Shown piece by piece: positions 9,289-17,754 of a stretch of 58,942 nt of DNA. The notes under the pieces were generated by a model. That model was given only the letters and a program-made list of their open reading frames with translations, did no database searches and was not told where the DNA came from. Position 1 is the first letter of the stretch. Each line of letters starts with the position of its first letter. Source of the DNA: Planctomycetota bacterium (GTDB lineage: Bacteria; Planctomycetota; Planctomycetia; Pirellulales; Pirellulaceae). The stretch lies in contig JAPLNL010000030.1 in the NCBI GenBank assembly GCA_026692905.1, positions 1 through 58,942 of the forward strand, written 5' to 3'. The position numbers and the translations under genes were made by a program.

Positions 9289-9611
9289 CCCTTGCACCTT
9301 TTCAAAACGCAAATAGCGTTAGAAGAGTCCTCGAAAAGTATTCGACACCATCGAGGGCACCGCCGCCAAGCAGGCCCTCCGAAGGAATATTCTTCGGCCG
9401 TTTGCACCATCCGCGTGGATACGGCTATGACCTGAATTCACAATTCTGTTAGAGCTGGCATGCCAAAATTGCGGCCTGGGCAAAATGGATCGTCGGAGCG
9501 TGGTGAGCCGTAGCATGCCTTTTTGTCAACGAGTATGATAGCAATCCCTCTCTCGATCCATTTTGACAGGGATCGAATCGCAACTCCTGAGAACAGACTG
9601 ATTCTACAACT
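9289..9611. other. Divergent intergenic region
   Basis: This 323-base gap separates two divergently transcribed genes. A TTGACA hexamer at 9563-9568 has no matching -10 box at the right distance. TCGATCC and GGATCGA arms flank that hexamer (9553-9576). No gene or known repeat family is seen here. Confidence 0.5.
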
Positions 9612-11741
9612 ATGTTGCTTAAGTTAAATTGGGTCGCTTTGACGCTACTATTTGTTTTCGCTCCAGCGGTCATTCAACCAGCTATGTCCAAAGATACACA
9701 CCCGATGAAGCTGGAGGATTTGTACCGTTTGGCTCGTGTTGCCGATCCGCAATTGAGCCCAAAAGGGAACCAAATTGTCTACCAAGTTACCAAGATCACA
9801 GACCCGGCCAAGAACGCCAAGAACACCCAGCTTTGGTTGGTAGACACAAACAAAACGCCGCGGCAAATCACTCATTCGGGCAAAGCGGATTCGCACGCTC
9901 GCTGGTCACCAGATGGTTCCACGATTCTGTTTGAGTCCAATCGGAGCGGCGTCTCGCAACTTTACATTCTCGATTTGCTGGCAGGCGGAGAGCCGACGAA
10001 AGTAACCAATATCTCAACCGGCGCCAGCGGCGGCATCTGGTCGCCAGACGGCAAAAGCATCGCCTTTTATTCGGCGGTGAATCCCAAATGGAGCGAACTC
10101 GCTTTTGCAGAGTCGGACGCCAAGAACAAAGAGGAAGAGGAGGCAGCTGCCGCCAATCCAGTAAAAGCCAAAACGTTCACTCGATTGTTTTATCGCCACT
10201 GGGATTCTTACGTGGAAGACAAACGAAACCATATCTTCGTCATCAACGTGGATGGAACGGATTGCAAAGACGTCACGCCTGGCGATCGAGATGCCTATCC
10301 AACCAGCACTACATTTAGTGTCGGCGATGACTTCACTTTTTCCCCCGATTGCAAGTCGATTTTGTTTACGGCGGTTCCCAAGACTGGGGAGTCCTGGTCG
10401 ACTAATCATGACATTTGCCGAGTCGCAATCGATAACAAGAGCACCGATTGGCCGAGTCTCACGGCTAGCAATCCAGCGGCCGACAGCTGCCCCAAATTTA
10501 GCCCAGACGGCAAGCATGTCGCCTACCGCACTCAGATCAAACCAGGCTACGAAGCCGACAAATGGAACCTCACCTTGCAGCCTTGCAATTTGGATGGAAC
10601 GTTCGGTGGCAAATCAACTGTTCTGACTGGCGAACTGGACCGCTCCGTCAACGATTTTGTTTGGGTAGGCAACACAGATTTGATCTTCAGCACGGACGAA
10701 CTCGCATCGAGCGCTCTGTACCGTGTTTCACCTACAACCAAACCGACCCTGATTAGGTTAGGGATGCCGGACAATCGCACCGGACAAATCACAGCGATGT
10801 CCGCGCAGGGTGACCAAATCGCCTTGGCCCGCGCGACAATGAACGAGCCAGCTGAAGTGTATCTGACGTCGACCAAATCATTCAACAAAGTGCAACTTCA
10901 AACGCAGCACAATAAGCAGATTCTGGATGAATTGGAGCGAACGCGGCCTGAAAGCATCAGCGTTGATGTCGAGGGCAAGGTGAAAATGCAGATGTGGATT
11001 TTGAAGCCACCTGGATTTGACGCTAAGAAAAAATGGCCGGTGGTTTATCTGATCCACGGTGGTCCTCAAGGAGCCTGGGAGGATGGATGGAGTTTCCGAT
11101 GGAATCCTCAACTGTGGGCTGCGCAAGGGTACGTGGTTGCAATGCCAAACCCGCGCGGCTCAACCAGCTTTGGGCAACAATTCTGCGATGAAATCAGTGG
11201 CGACTGGGGTGGGAAGTGCTACCGCGATCTTGTGGCTGGACTCAAGGCTGTTCAGGCGCTTGAGTACGTGGACTCCAAGCGAATCGCGTCAGCTGGCGCT
11301 AGCTTTGGTGGCTACATGCAAGATTGGTTTGCGGTGAATGAAATCGCCAAAGAGTTTAAATGCTTGATCAGCCATTGCAGCGTGTACAACTTTGAGAGCA
11401 TGTGGGGAACGACGGACGAACTTTGGTTCGACGAGTATGAGCACGGTGGATTACCTTGGGAGATTCCTGGCAAGTATCGAGAGTTCAGTCCTCATACTCT
11501 GGCGGGCAATCTTGGCAAATACAAAACGCCGATGCTCGTCATCCATAATGACTTGGATTTCCGTTGTCCAATCGGACAGGGGCATGAGCTGTTTCAAGGC
11601 CTGCAGCGTCAAGGCGTGCCGAGTCGCTTTGTCAACTTTCCTGATGAAGGGCACTGGGTTAACAAGCCAGCCAATAGCATGCATTGGCACAAAGAAATTT
11701 TTGCATGGCTGAGCACCTATTGCAAAAGCGGCGGCGAGTAG
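9612..11741 (+). CDS. S9 family serine peptidase (prolyl oligopeptidase type), secreted
   Basis: 709 residues. A signal peptide (MLLKLNWVALTLLFVFAP, cleavage near residue 25) is followed by a TolB/WD40-like propeller with repeated SPDG/SPDC motifs (ARWSPDGSTILFESNRSG, IWSPDGKSIAF, KFSPDGKHVAY), then an alpha/beta-hydrolase domain. The catalytic triad is Ser564 in GASFGGY, Asp649 in HNDLDFRCP and His681 in DEGHW. The family releases dipeptides or acyl-amino acids from short peptides, here probably in the periplasm. An Ala/Glu-rich loop (EEEEAAAAN) interrupts the propeller. It has no obvious operon partner. Confidence 0.92.
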   Translation: MLLKLNWVALTLLFVFAPAVIQPAMSKDTHPMKLEDLYRLARVADPQLSPKGNQIVYQVTKITDPAKNAKNTQLWLVDTNKTPRQITHSGKADSHARWSPDGSTILFESNRSGVSQLYILDLLAGGEPTKVTNISTGASGGIWSPDGKSIAFYSAVNPKWSELAFAESDAKNKEEEEAAAANPVKAKTFTRLFYRHWDSYVEDKRNHIFVINVDGTDCKDVTPGDRDAYPTSTTFSVGDDFTFSPDCKSILFTAVPKTGESWSTNHDICRVAIDNKSTDWPSLTASNPAADSCPKFSPDGKHVAYRTQIKPGYEADKWNLTLQPCNLDGTFGGKSTVLTGELDRSVNDFVWVGNTDLIFSTDELASSALYRVSPTTKPTLIRLGMPDNRTGQITAMSAQGDQIALARATMNEPAEVYLTSTKSFNKVQLQTQHNKQILDELERTRPESISVDVEGKVKMQMWILKPPGFDAKKKWPVVYLIHGGPQGAWEDGWSFRWNPQLWAAQGYVVAMPNPRGSTSFGQQFCDEISGDWGGKCYRDLVAGLKAVQALEYVDSKRIASAGASFGGYMQDWFAVNEIAKEFKCLISHCSVYNFESMWGTTDELWFDEYEHGGLPWEIPGKYREFSPHTLAGNLGKYKTPMLVIHNDLDFRCPIGQGHELFQGLQRQGVPSRFVNFPDEGHWVNKPANSMHWHKEIFAWLSTYCKSGGE

Positions 11742-11751
11742 AAGGTAGGAT

Positions 11752-11897
11752 GGGACCATTGTCCCGTCCGTTTTTTTGTCCCGTCCGTTTATTCGTCCCG
11801 TCCGTTTATTCGTCCCGTCCGTTTATTCGTCCCGTCCGTTTTTTTGTCCCGTCCGTTTATTCGTCCCGTCCGTTTATTCGTTCGGGACAATGGTCCC
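11752..11897. repeat. Inverted-repeat element with seven 17-bp tandem copies (family B)
   Basis: The left end is GGGACCATTGTCCC (11752-11765) and the right end its inverse GGGACAATGGTCCC (11884-11897). Between them the 17-base unit CCCGTCCGTTTATTCGT, or a variant with TTTTTTG, starts at 11763, 11780, 11797, 11814, 11831, 11848 and 11865, exactly 17 apart. The copy at 44672-44715 has a single unit between the same ends, so this one looks expanded. There are no spacers, so it is not a CRISPR array. Confidence 0.93.
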
Positions 11898-11939
11898 AAA
11901 CTACAACTTTGAATTGAATCCTGCATTACCAACTCATCT

Positions 11940-13391
11940 ATGAATCTTCCTAAAATATCGTTGACGTGGAAAATCCTAATTGGGCTGGTCATTGGGATTT
12001 TCGTGGGTTGGCTTCTGCCAGAATGGGGACTTGAAGCCCGACCACTTTCCAATCTCTTTTTGAATCTCATCAAATCGGTTATCGCTCCACTCATTTTTGC
12101 GACGCTGGTGGTCGGGATTTCCGGCACGGGAGATATCAAGCAAGTTGGCCGAATCGGTGGCAAATCGCTTTTGTATTTTGAGGTTGTAACGACCTTAGCT
12201 TTGTTCATCGGACTGGCGGCTGTGAACATCACGCAACCTGGCAAAGGCGTTTCGTTAGCAGAGGCCTCCAAGTCAAGAGTTAAGGATAAAGCGGAGCTTG
12301 CGAAAGTTGCCAAGGGGCTGTCGGACGAAGCGCTTGAGGCGTTAAAAAAAGCGGACGCGTTCACCGCAGAAAACAATCCGGTTGAAGCTGCTAAGCACAC
12401 GACTATTGCAAGCCAAAAAGCTGCAGAAGCGGCCAAAGCTACGGCGAGCGGCTTGACGGCTCCAGAGCCGCCAGCCAAGCCGCAATCCTTTGGCGACATT
12501 ATCGCTCACTTGTCACCTAGCTCGATAATCAAAGCCATGGCCGAAGGGGACGTTTTGCAGATCGTAGTCTTCTCGGTGATCTTTGCGTTGGCGGTGACGA
12601 GTATCGGCAAGGAGAAGAGTGCTCCGATCGTGCGGTGGTGCGAGTCCCTCGCGGACATTATGTTTCGGTTTACCGAGTTCATTATGAAGTTCGCGCCAGT
12701 CGGGGTCGGCGCTGCGATGGCTTATGCTGTCAGCCACAGCGGATTGGATGTTTTGAAGAACTTGGCATTGCTGGTTGGGACTCTCTATGGAGCGTTAGTC
12801 TTTTTTGTTTTGGTGGTTTTGTTGCCGATCGCGTTGCTTTTTCGCGTTCCCTTGAAAGACTTCTTTGATGCGGTTAAGACTCCGGCCACGATTGCTTTTG
12901 CGACGACTTCGAGCGAATCTGCGTTACCCAAAGCCATGGAAAATTTGGTCCGTCTCGGTTGTCCACAACGCATTGTTGGATTTGTTTTGCCAACGGGCTA
13001 TAGCTTCAATCTAGACGGCACGACGTTGTATCTGGCGATCGCCTCTGTCTTTGTGGCGCAAGCGGCTGGAGTAGAGCTGGACTGGACGCAGCAGATCATG
13101 ATGATGCTGACGCTGATGTTGACTTCCAAAGGGGTGGCCGGTGTGCCACGCGCATCGCTCGTTATTTTGCTTGGAACGCTCGCCTCGTTCAATCTACCAG
13201 TTGAGGGGGTCATTCTCATCCTCGGAGTGGATGAGTTGATGGATATGGCTCGTACCACGGTCAATGTGATTGGCAACTGTCTTGCCACAGTCGTTATCAC
13301 CAAGTGGGAAGGGGCATTCCGCAACCATGAATGGGAAGCGGAGATGGCGGAATTGGAAGCGGTTACGGGTCAGAAGGCAATTGCGTCTTGA
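11940..13391 (+). CDS. Dicarboxylate/amino acid:cation symporter (DAACS family)
   Basis: 483 residues; an inner-membrane symporter taking up dicarboxylates or glutamate/aspartate with H+ or Na+. Key parts are the first hairpin loop SSESALPKAM, the TM7 motif NLDGTTLY (usually NMDGT) and the second hairpin SKGVAGVPRAS, plus a DELMDMARTTVNVIGNC helix that holds the substrate-binding Asp/Arg/Asn. Between TM3 and TM4 (about residues 105-182) lies an Ala/Lys-rich stretch about 50-60 residues longer than in GltP or DctA. It starts with ATG at 11940 without a strong ribosome site. Substrate is not decided. Confidence 0.92.
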   Translation: MNLPKISLTWKILIGLVIGIFVGWLLPEWGLEARPLSNLFLNLIKSVIAPLIFATLVVGISGTGDIKQVGRIGGKSLLYFEVVTTLALFIGLAAVNITQPGKGVSLAEASKSRVKDKAELAKVAKGLSDEALEALKKADAFTAENNPVEAAKHTTIASQKAAEAAKATASGLTAPEPPAKPQSFGDIIAHLSPSSIIKAMAEGDVLQIVVFSVIFALAVTSIGKEKSAPIVRWCESLADIMFRFTEFIMKFAPVGVGAAMAYAVSHSGLDVLKNLALLVGTLYGALVFFVLVVLLPIALLFRVPLKDFFDAVKTPATIAFATTSSESALPKAMENLVRLGCPQRIVGFVLPTGYSFNLDGTTLYLAIASVFVAQAAGVELDWTQQIMMMLTLMLTSKGVAGVPRASLVILLGTLASFNLPVEGVILILGVDELMDMARTTVNVIGNCLATVVITKWEGAFRNHEWEAEMAELEAVTGQKAIAS

Positions 13392-13457
13392 TTTTGAATT
13401 AGCCCTCGCTCGCCAGCTGGTATTGAGTGCGAGGAAGAAGGGCTCGAAATGCATTCG

Positions 13458-13686
13458 TAGCACACCAAGCATGTTGCGAACATGGGGCACAAGGCCCAAG
13501 TTCGCGAAGCTCAAGGCCCAAGTTCGCGAAGCTCAAGGCCCAAGTTCGCGAAGCTCAAGGCCCTCGTTCGCGAAGCTCAAGGCTCTCGTTCGCGAATCAA
13601 AAAGCCTTGGTCGCAGCTAATGACTTTTAATGCATACTGCGACGAGCGGGCTTGTCCCGCCAACGTCGCAATTGCTTGGTGTGCTA
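13458..13686. mobile_element. MITE-like element with terminal inverted repeats and 22-bp tandem copies (family D)
   Basis: The ends are TAGCACACCAAGCATG (13458) and the inverse TTGCTTGGTGTGCTA (13672-13686). Inside, a 22-base unit beginning AAGGCCCAAGTTCGCGAAGC starts at 13491, 13513, 13535, 13557 and 13579; the last two copies are diverged. The right arm has an inverted GCGGGCTTGTCCCGC. The 129-bp element at 44503-44631 is the same element in the opposite orientation without the amplified unit. No transposase is encoded. Open frames across it translate to low-complexity repeats and are not genes. Confidence 0.85.
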
Positions 13687-13736
13687 CCGAAATTGCGTCA
13701 ACAACCACGGTTTAGTCTGTATGCCAGCCAAGGCGA

Positions 13737-15149
13737 CTACTTGGATGGGCGACCGATGCTGTGCACTTCGAATCCTTGCTTGACGAGTTTATTACGATCG
13801 AGGATGTTTCGGCCGTCGAAGACGAAGGCAGGTTGGCGCATATCCTCAAGAATGCGACGTGAGTCAACGGTCTTGAATTCATCCCATTCCGTTAAGACTG
13901 CAATCGCATGAGCTTCTTTGGCCGCGGCGTAGGCATCGCTAACGACAGTTACATTGGTCTCGATGAGTTTTTTGTGTTTGTCCGAAAGACCGCCAACGCT
14001 GTCAGCAAAGGCGAGTTGCAATTCTTCGCGGATTTGCGATTCCGGCACTCGTGGGTCGTAAATCGCGAGTCGCGCTCTTTCCTCGAGCAGATCTCGGCAA
14101 ACATGAATGGCTGCCGACTCGCGGGTATCGTTCGTGTCTTTCTTAAACGCAAAGCCCCAGATTCCGATCTTCTTGTCGGATACGGTATTGAACATGGTTC
14201 GCACAATACGCTCTGAGAAGCGACGTTTTTGGTAATCGTTCATCACAACGACTTGTTCCCAGTATTGTGCGACTTCACGCAGACCGAAGTGCTCGCACAG
14301 GTAGACCAAATTGAGAATGTCTTTTTGGAAGCATGAGCCACCGAAGCCAACGGAGGACTTTAAAAATTTCGAACCGATACGGGAGTCGGTACCGATGGCC
14401 TTGGCGACTTCGTCTACATCTGCGCCGGTCGCTTCGCAAAGTGCGGAAATCGCATTGATCGAGGAAACGCGTTGCGCGAGAAACGCATTGGCCGCCAACT
14501 TCGAGAGTTCGCTGCTCCAAAGATTCGTTGTGAGGATGCGTTCTCGAGGAATCCAGCGGCCGTAGACTTGTGCCAAACGTTCGACTGCTTCTGGCGATTC
14601 ACCTCCGATGAGAACTCGATCGGGATTGAGGAGATCTTGAACCGCAGTCCCTTCGGCGAGAAACTCAGGGTTGCTGAGAACATCGAAGGTTGCACCGTTG
14701 GCGGAACTGCTGAGAATGCGTTTTACCGCTTCGGCGGTTCGGACCGGGAGGGTCGATTTTTCGACAACGAGTTTATGGCCCTTGGAGCATTTGGCAATTT
14801 GGCGTGCGCACTTTTCGATGAACTCAAGATTTGCGGCTCGACCCGCGCCGATACCGAACGACTTGGTTGGCGTATTCACTGCGATGAAAACAATGTTGGC
14901 TTCACAGATGGCGGCATCGACTTGGGTCGAGAAAGTCAGGTTGCGGCCCCGAGCTTCCTTGACGACTTCGTCTAAGCCAGGTTCGTAGACAGGCAACTCA
15001 TCCGAATTCCAGCGATCGATTCTCGCTTGATTGAGATCGACGACATGAACTTGAATGTCAGGACATTGCTTGGCGATCATCGCCATGGTCGGTCCACCGA
15101 CGTAGCCCGCGCCAATACAACAAATTTTGACTGGAGACGTGTAGTTCAT
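13737..15149 (-). CDS. ugd: UDP-glucose 6-dehydrogenase, animal-like
   Basis: 470 residues; oxidises UDP-glucose to UDP-glucuronate with NAD+, supplying uronic acid for surface polysaccharide. The Rossmann motif GAGYVGGPT is at residues 13-21 and the catalytic Cys273 lies in [10 protein letters not shown]. The sequence follows the vertebrate/insect enzyme closely over its whole length ([40 protein letters not shown]), more than the usual bacterial Ugd. The ATG at 15149 is the natural start. The flippase gene lies 96 bases upstream on the same strand, so the two may be cotranscribed. Confidence 0.93.
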   Translation of the reverse strand: MNYTSPVKICCIGAGYVGGPTMAMIAKQCPDIQVHVVDLNQARIDRWNSDELPVYEPGLDEVVKEARGRNLTFSTQVDAAICEANIVFIAVNTPTKSFGIGAGRAANLEFIEKCARQIAKCSKGHKLVVEKSTLPVRTAEAVKRILSSSANGATFDVLSNPEFLAEGTAVQDLLNPDRVLIGGESPEAVERLAQVYGRWIPRERILTTNLWSSELSKLAANAFLAQRVSSINAISALCEATGADVDEVAKAIGTDSRIGSKFLKSSVGFGGSCFQKDILNLVYLCEHFGLREVAQYWEQVVVMNDYQKRRFSERIVRTMFNTVSDKKIGIWGFAFKKDTNDTRESAAIHVCRDLLEERARLAIYDPRVPESQIREELQLAFADSVGGLSDKHKKLIETNVTVVSDAYAAAKEAHAIAVLTEWDEFKTVDSRRILEDMRQPAFVFDGRNILDRNKLVKQGFEVHSIGRPSK

Positions 15150-15245
15150 TTTAGGTACAAACAGTGGGTAAATAGTGGTTGTCGGTTGTCAGTTATCAGT
15201 AGAATCTTACGCTATCAGTTGATCGTTAAACACGGTTGAGCCCAT

Positions 15246-16802
15246 TTATCGGGCCCTCATACTGGAAGCCCAAAGGCAATGGATCGGGAGTCCTATTTTG
15301 TTCAGTTTAGGCGTAATCGCGTCATCGAGGGATTGCTTTTCTGCCGCATTAAACAGCCAATCTGTGCGTCCGATCAAGATCAATACCGTCGCGAGTACCA
15401 CCGCGGCAGGTACGCTCCCGAGGAGCAGGCAGGTCGGCAGAGCGGTAAAGCAAAGACAACTCCATCCAAGTCGAACACCACTTCGTCGCATTTCCCAAAT
15501 GGTCATGAAGAGAATCGCGGCTCCTGAAAGCGACGTCGCGGTCATGGCGCCCCGAAGTCCAAGAGTCGGTACCCACCAAGCGTTGAGTAGAATGTTGATC
15601 AAAAGACCAATTGCAATGATTACGCCCACTGTTTTGCCTCGCTCTGCGCACCAAAAGTAGTTTTGAAGCAAGAAGGCCATGGCGGTCAAACAACAGTGCA
15701 GCATCGCTTGTGGCATAATAGACAATCCATCCGAGTACTTGCCATGCAGAACGTGGTCGAATAGAAGCGGTGCGATTGCAAGAGAGCCGACGGAGAGAAT
15801 CAGAAAAAAAAGCGAGATACATTTGAGCGTGAGTCGTTGCGAGGCGGCGACTCGACTCGTGTTTCCTGCTTCCCATTCTGATGCCAGATACGGAAGCAGC
15901 ATCCCATTGAGCATGAGGGTCAAGCTCGAGAGCAGCATCGGCATAATTCGCCCGCTGTGAAATTGTCCCACCAGCGCACGCCCTTGTTCAGCGGTTTCCG
16001 CTGCCAAGTGTAGCAACATGTAGCGGTCCACAACATCAAACAAATTGATCAGCAAATTCATGCACCAAATGCTAATCGCAAATGGCAAGACTCGTTTCCA
16101 CATAGCTCGCAGAGCTAACGGTGGTTGTGACACGGGTTCGATCTGCTCCCAATTACGAAAAAAGGATAGGGCTGGAATCAAGCCAGCCACGGAACCAACA
16201 GCAAAGGCCGCAACGAGGATTCGCCAATCGTTGACAAGGATCACTCCCGTCAAACTTGCAAGGGTAAACACAAGAGAATTGGTTGTGTGCATCGCAGAAA
16301 CGATACGCGGTTTACAAAGACCGCTTAGAAGTTCGGTCGTGGCGTTGAACAAAATCACCAAGCAAAGTGTCATCGCGATCAAAAGCATAGTCGCATGAGG
16401 CAACTCCAGTCCAAAGATGATGGAGCTCATGTTCGCAGGCGCGCACACCAGTACGCTAGCAGCCAACATGGCCCCTATGCAGGAGCAGATCGTCATTCTT
16501 TTGAGGAACAAGTTCAATTGTCCAGTAGCTCGATACGATGACACGAATCGACCGAACGTTCCTGGTAGCCCGAGGACAGCTAGCGGGGCTGCAAGCACAA
16601 AAAAACTAGTCGATAGTGCCCAAAGTCCTAATTGGTCGTCCGCCAAAAAACGGCACAGGACCAGATTTCGGACAAAGCCAATCCCCCGCTGTAATACATT
16701 TGCAACGAGCATGAACGAAAGACCCGAGACCAAGGAGTCCGCGTCTCGATTTCCGCTCGCACTCGGGGTGTTTGGTTCAGAACTCAATATGGCGACGGAC
16801 AT
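15246..16802 (-). CDS. Polysaccharide flippase (MOP superfamily, Wzx-like)
   Basis: 518 residues with about 12-14 hydrophobic segments. The N-terminal VLQRGIGFVRNLVLCRFLADDQLGLWALSTS is typical of Wzx/oligosaccharide flippases, which move lipid-linked sugar units across the inner membrane. The ugd gene follows on the same strand, which fits synthesis of a uronic-acid-containing polysaccharide. No glycosyltransferase gene lies in the window, so the full pathway is elsewhere. The start is the ATG at 16802; no strong ribosome site is seen. Confidence 0.88.
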   Translation of the reverse strand: MSVAILSSEPNTPSASGNRDADSLVSGLSFMLVANVLQRGIGFVRNLVLCRFLADDQLGLWALSTSFFVLAAPLAVLGLPGTFGRFVSSYRATGQLNLFLKRMTICSCIGAMLAASVLVCAPANMSSIIFGLELPHATMLLIAMTLCLVILFNATTELLSGLCKPRIVSAMHTTNSLVFTLASLTGVILVNDWRILVAAFAVGSVAGLIPALSFFRNWEQIEPVSQPPLALRAMWKRVLPFAISIWCMNLLINLFDVVDRYMLLHLAAETAEQGRALVGQFHSGRIMPMLLSSLTLMLNGMLLPYLASEWEAGNTSRVAASQRLTLKCISLFFLILSVGSLAIAPLLFDHVLHGKYSDGLSIMPQAMLHCCLTAMAFLLQNYFWCAERGKTVGVIIAIGLLINILLNAWWVPTLGLRGAMTATSLSGAAILFMTIWEMRRSGVRLGWSCLCFTALPTCLLLGSVPAAVVLATVLILIGRTDWLFNAAEKQSLDDAITPKLNKIGLPIHCLWASSMRAR

Positions 16803-16968
16803 TCGTTCGCTGGTGGCTCAAGGTTTAGATGCAATGAATTCGAAAGGGTTGCCTCTGAACACCCCGTGAGCAAGCGATCCACCCTCACCTGCAGGAATTC
16901 TTATCAAATCATCTTAACTTGTAGCGGATGTAGCGATCATTCTGTCTGTCTGGGTAATGGAATGCATT

Positions 16969-17030
16969 CGGGAGAGTGAGTCTCCTGCCGAACTTGCCAC
17001 GCAACGGTTCGGCAGGAGCCTCACCCTCCC
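16969..17030. repeat. Family A central hairpin, copy 2
   Basis: Only the central palindrome is present: GGGAGAGTGAGTCTCCTGCC and the inverse GGCAGGAGCCTCACCCTCCC around the loop GAACTTGCCACGCAACGGTTC. The outer arms ending in GTAAACAT are missing. It lies between a flippase and a small secreted protein gene, close to the 3' end of the latter. Confidence 0.85.
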
Positions 17031-17062
17031 TAGTCGCTGATCCCCCAAACCAACTCCTGGGC

Positions 17063-17443
17063 TTACTTGTCCATCGTCTTCTGGAAATCGGGGCGTGCCA
17101 CGGTTTTCAGTGACTCCCACGGTTTTGGATAATTATATTGAGGCACGTAGGGACCGCGATGATTTGCGTAGTTTCCGTTGCAATAGTTAGTCTGCCAGGC
17201 CATGGCTTCTTGGCTCGACGGCTCAATCTTGTAGGCTAGGTAGCCAGAAACATACCTCGGCCGGTTGTAGACGGCACGATATTCTGGAATCGAATTCCAA
17301 ACCTTGTGCGAGAAGAAATCCTGACGCTGTAGAGCCGGATCAAGATAGGTTCCTGAGAGCCAATCGCCAGCAAAGCTTGTTCCACCAAACCCAAGCAAAA
17401 CCAAAGCGAAACAGGCTACTCTTGAATTTCTTTGGATACTCAT
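17063..17443 (-). CDS. Small secreted protein of unknown function
   Basis: 126 residues from the ATG at 17443, chosen because GGAGAG sits 6 bases upstream; a longer frame begins 24 codons earlier. The signal peptide MSIQRNSRVACFALVLLGFG is followed by cleavage near SFA-GDW. The mature part is rich in Tyr, Pro and Asn (NRPRYVSGYLAYKIEPSSQ, GPYVPQYNYPKPW). No domain is recognised. It is divergent from the large protein at 17755, across about 310 bases. Confidence 0.7.
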   Translation of the reverse strand: MSIQRNSRVACFALVLLGFGGTSFAGDWLSGTYLDPALQRQDFFSHKVWNSIPEYRAVYNRPRYVSGYLAYKIEPSSQEAMAWQTNYCNGNYANHRGPYVPQYNYPKPWESLKTVARPDFQKTMDK

Positions 17444-17754
17444 TTTTCTCTCCAAGCATGGCTGCACAAAACAATTCCATCTGTATCTTCGAATCGCCTT
17501 TGTCCTCAAAAACACCTTTGCAGTGCGTTTCGATCAAAAGACAAATGCATGCATTTGTGGGAAACCGGCAGAAAAGACTTTTCCGAAAGCTGGAGTGCTA
17601 AGGATTGTAGCAATCGTGATTTCTCGCTCGAGAACCGAGGGAAGATAGGAAGAATGGGTCCTATGAGGAAGATTTGCAGATCATTACAATTTGGGTGGTT
17701 GCCAGACAGGCATCGTGAGTTTCGGCTTGAGTAGATCAGGGAAGGATTAGGAAA
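17444..17754. other. Divergent intergenic region
   Basis: This gap should hold promoters for the small secreted protein on one side and the 651-residue protein on the other. A good ribosome site, AGGATTAGGAAAATG, ends it. No confident -35/-10 pair, repeat family member or gene remnant was recognised. Confidence 0.5.

Noticed and set aside
9563-9568. TTGACA hexamer as a -35 promoter box for the S9 peptidase
   Set aside because: No -10-like hexamer lies 16-18 bases downstream, so the match is not supported.
11763-11881. Regular tandem repeats as a possible CRISPR array
   Set aside because: The 17-base units follow one another directly with no spacers, and no cas gene is in the window.
11789-12499. 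A 236-codon minus-strand frame with a repeated NKRTGRINGRDE-like tail
   Set aside because: The tail is the 17-base repeat and the rest is antisense to the symporter.
13482-13715. Open frames of 67-116 codons across 13270-13715
   Set aside because: They translate the 22-base tandem repeat into low-complexity R/S/K/A peptides in all three frames, and they have no ribosome site.
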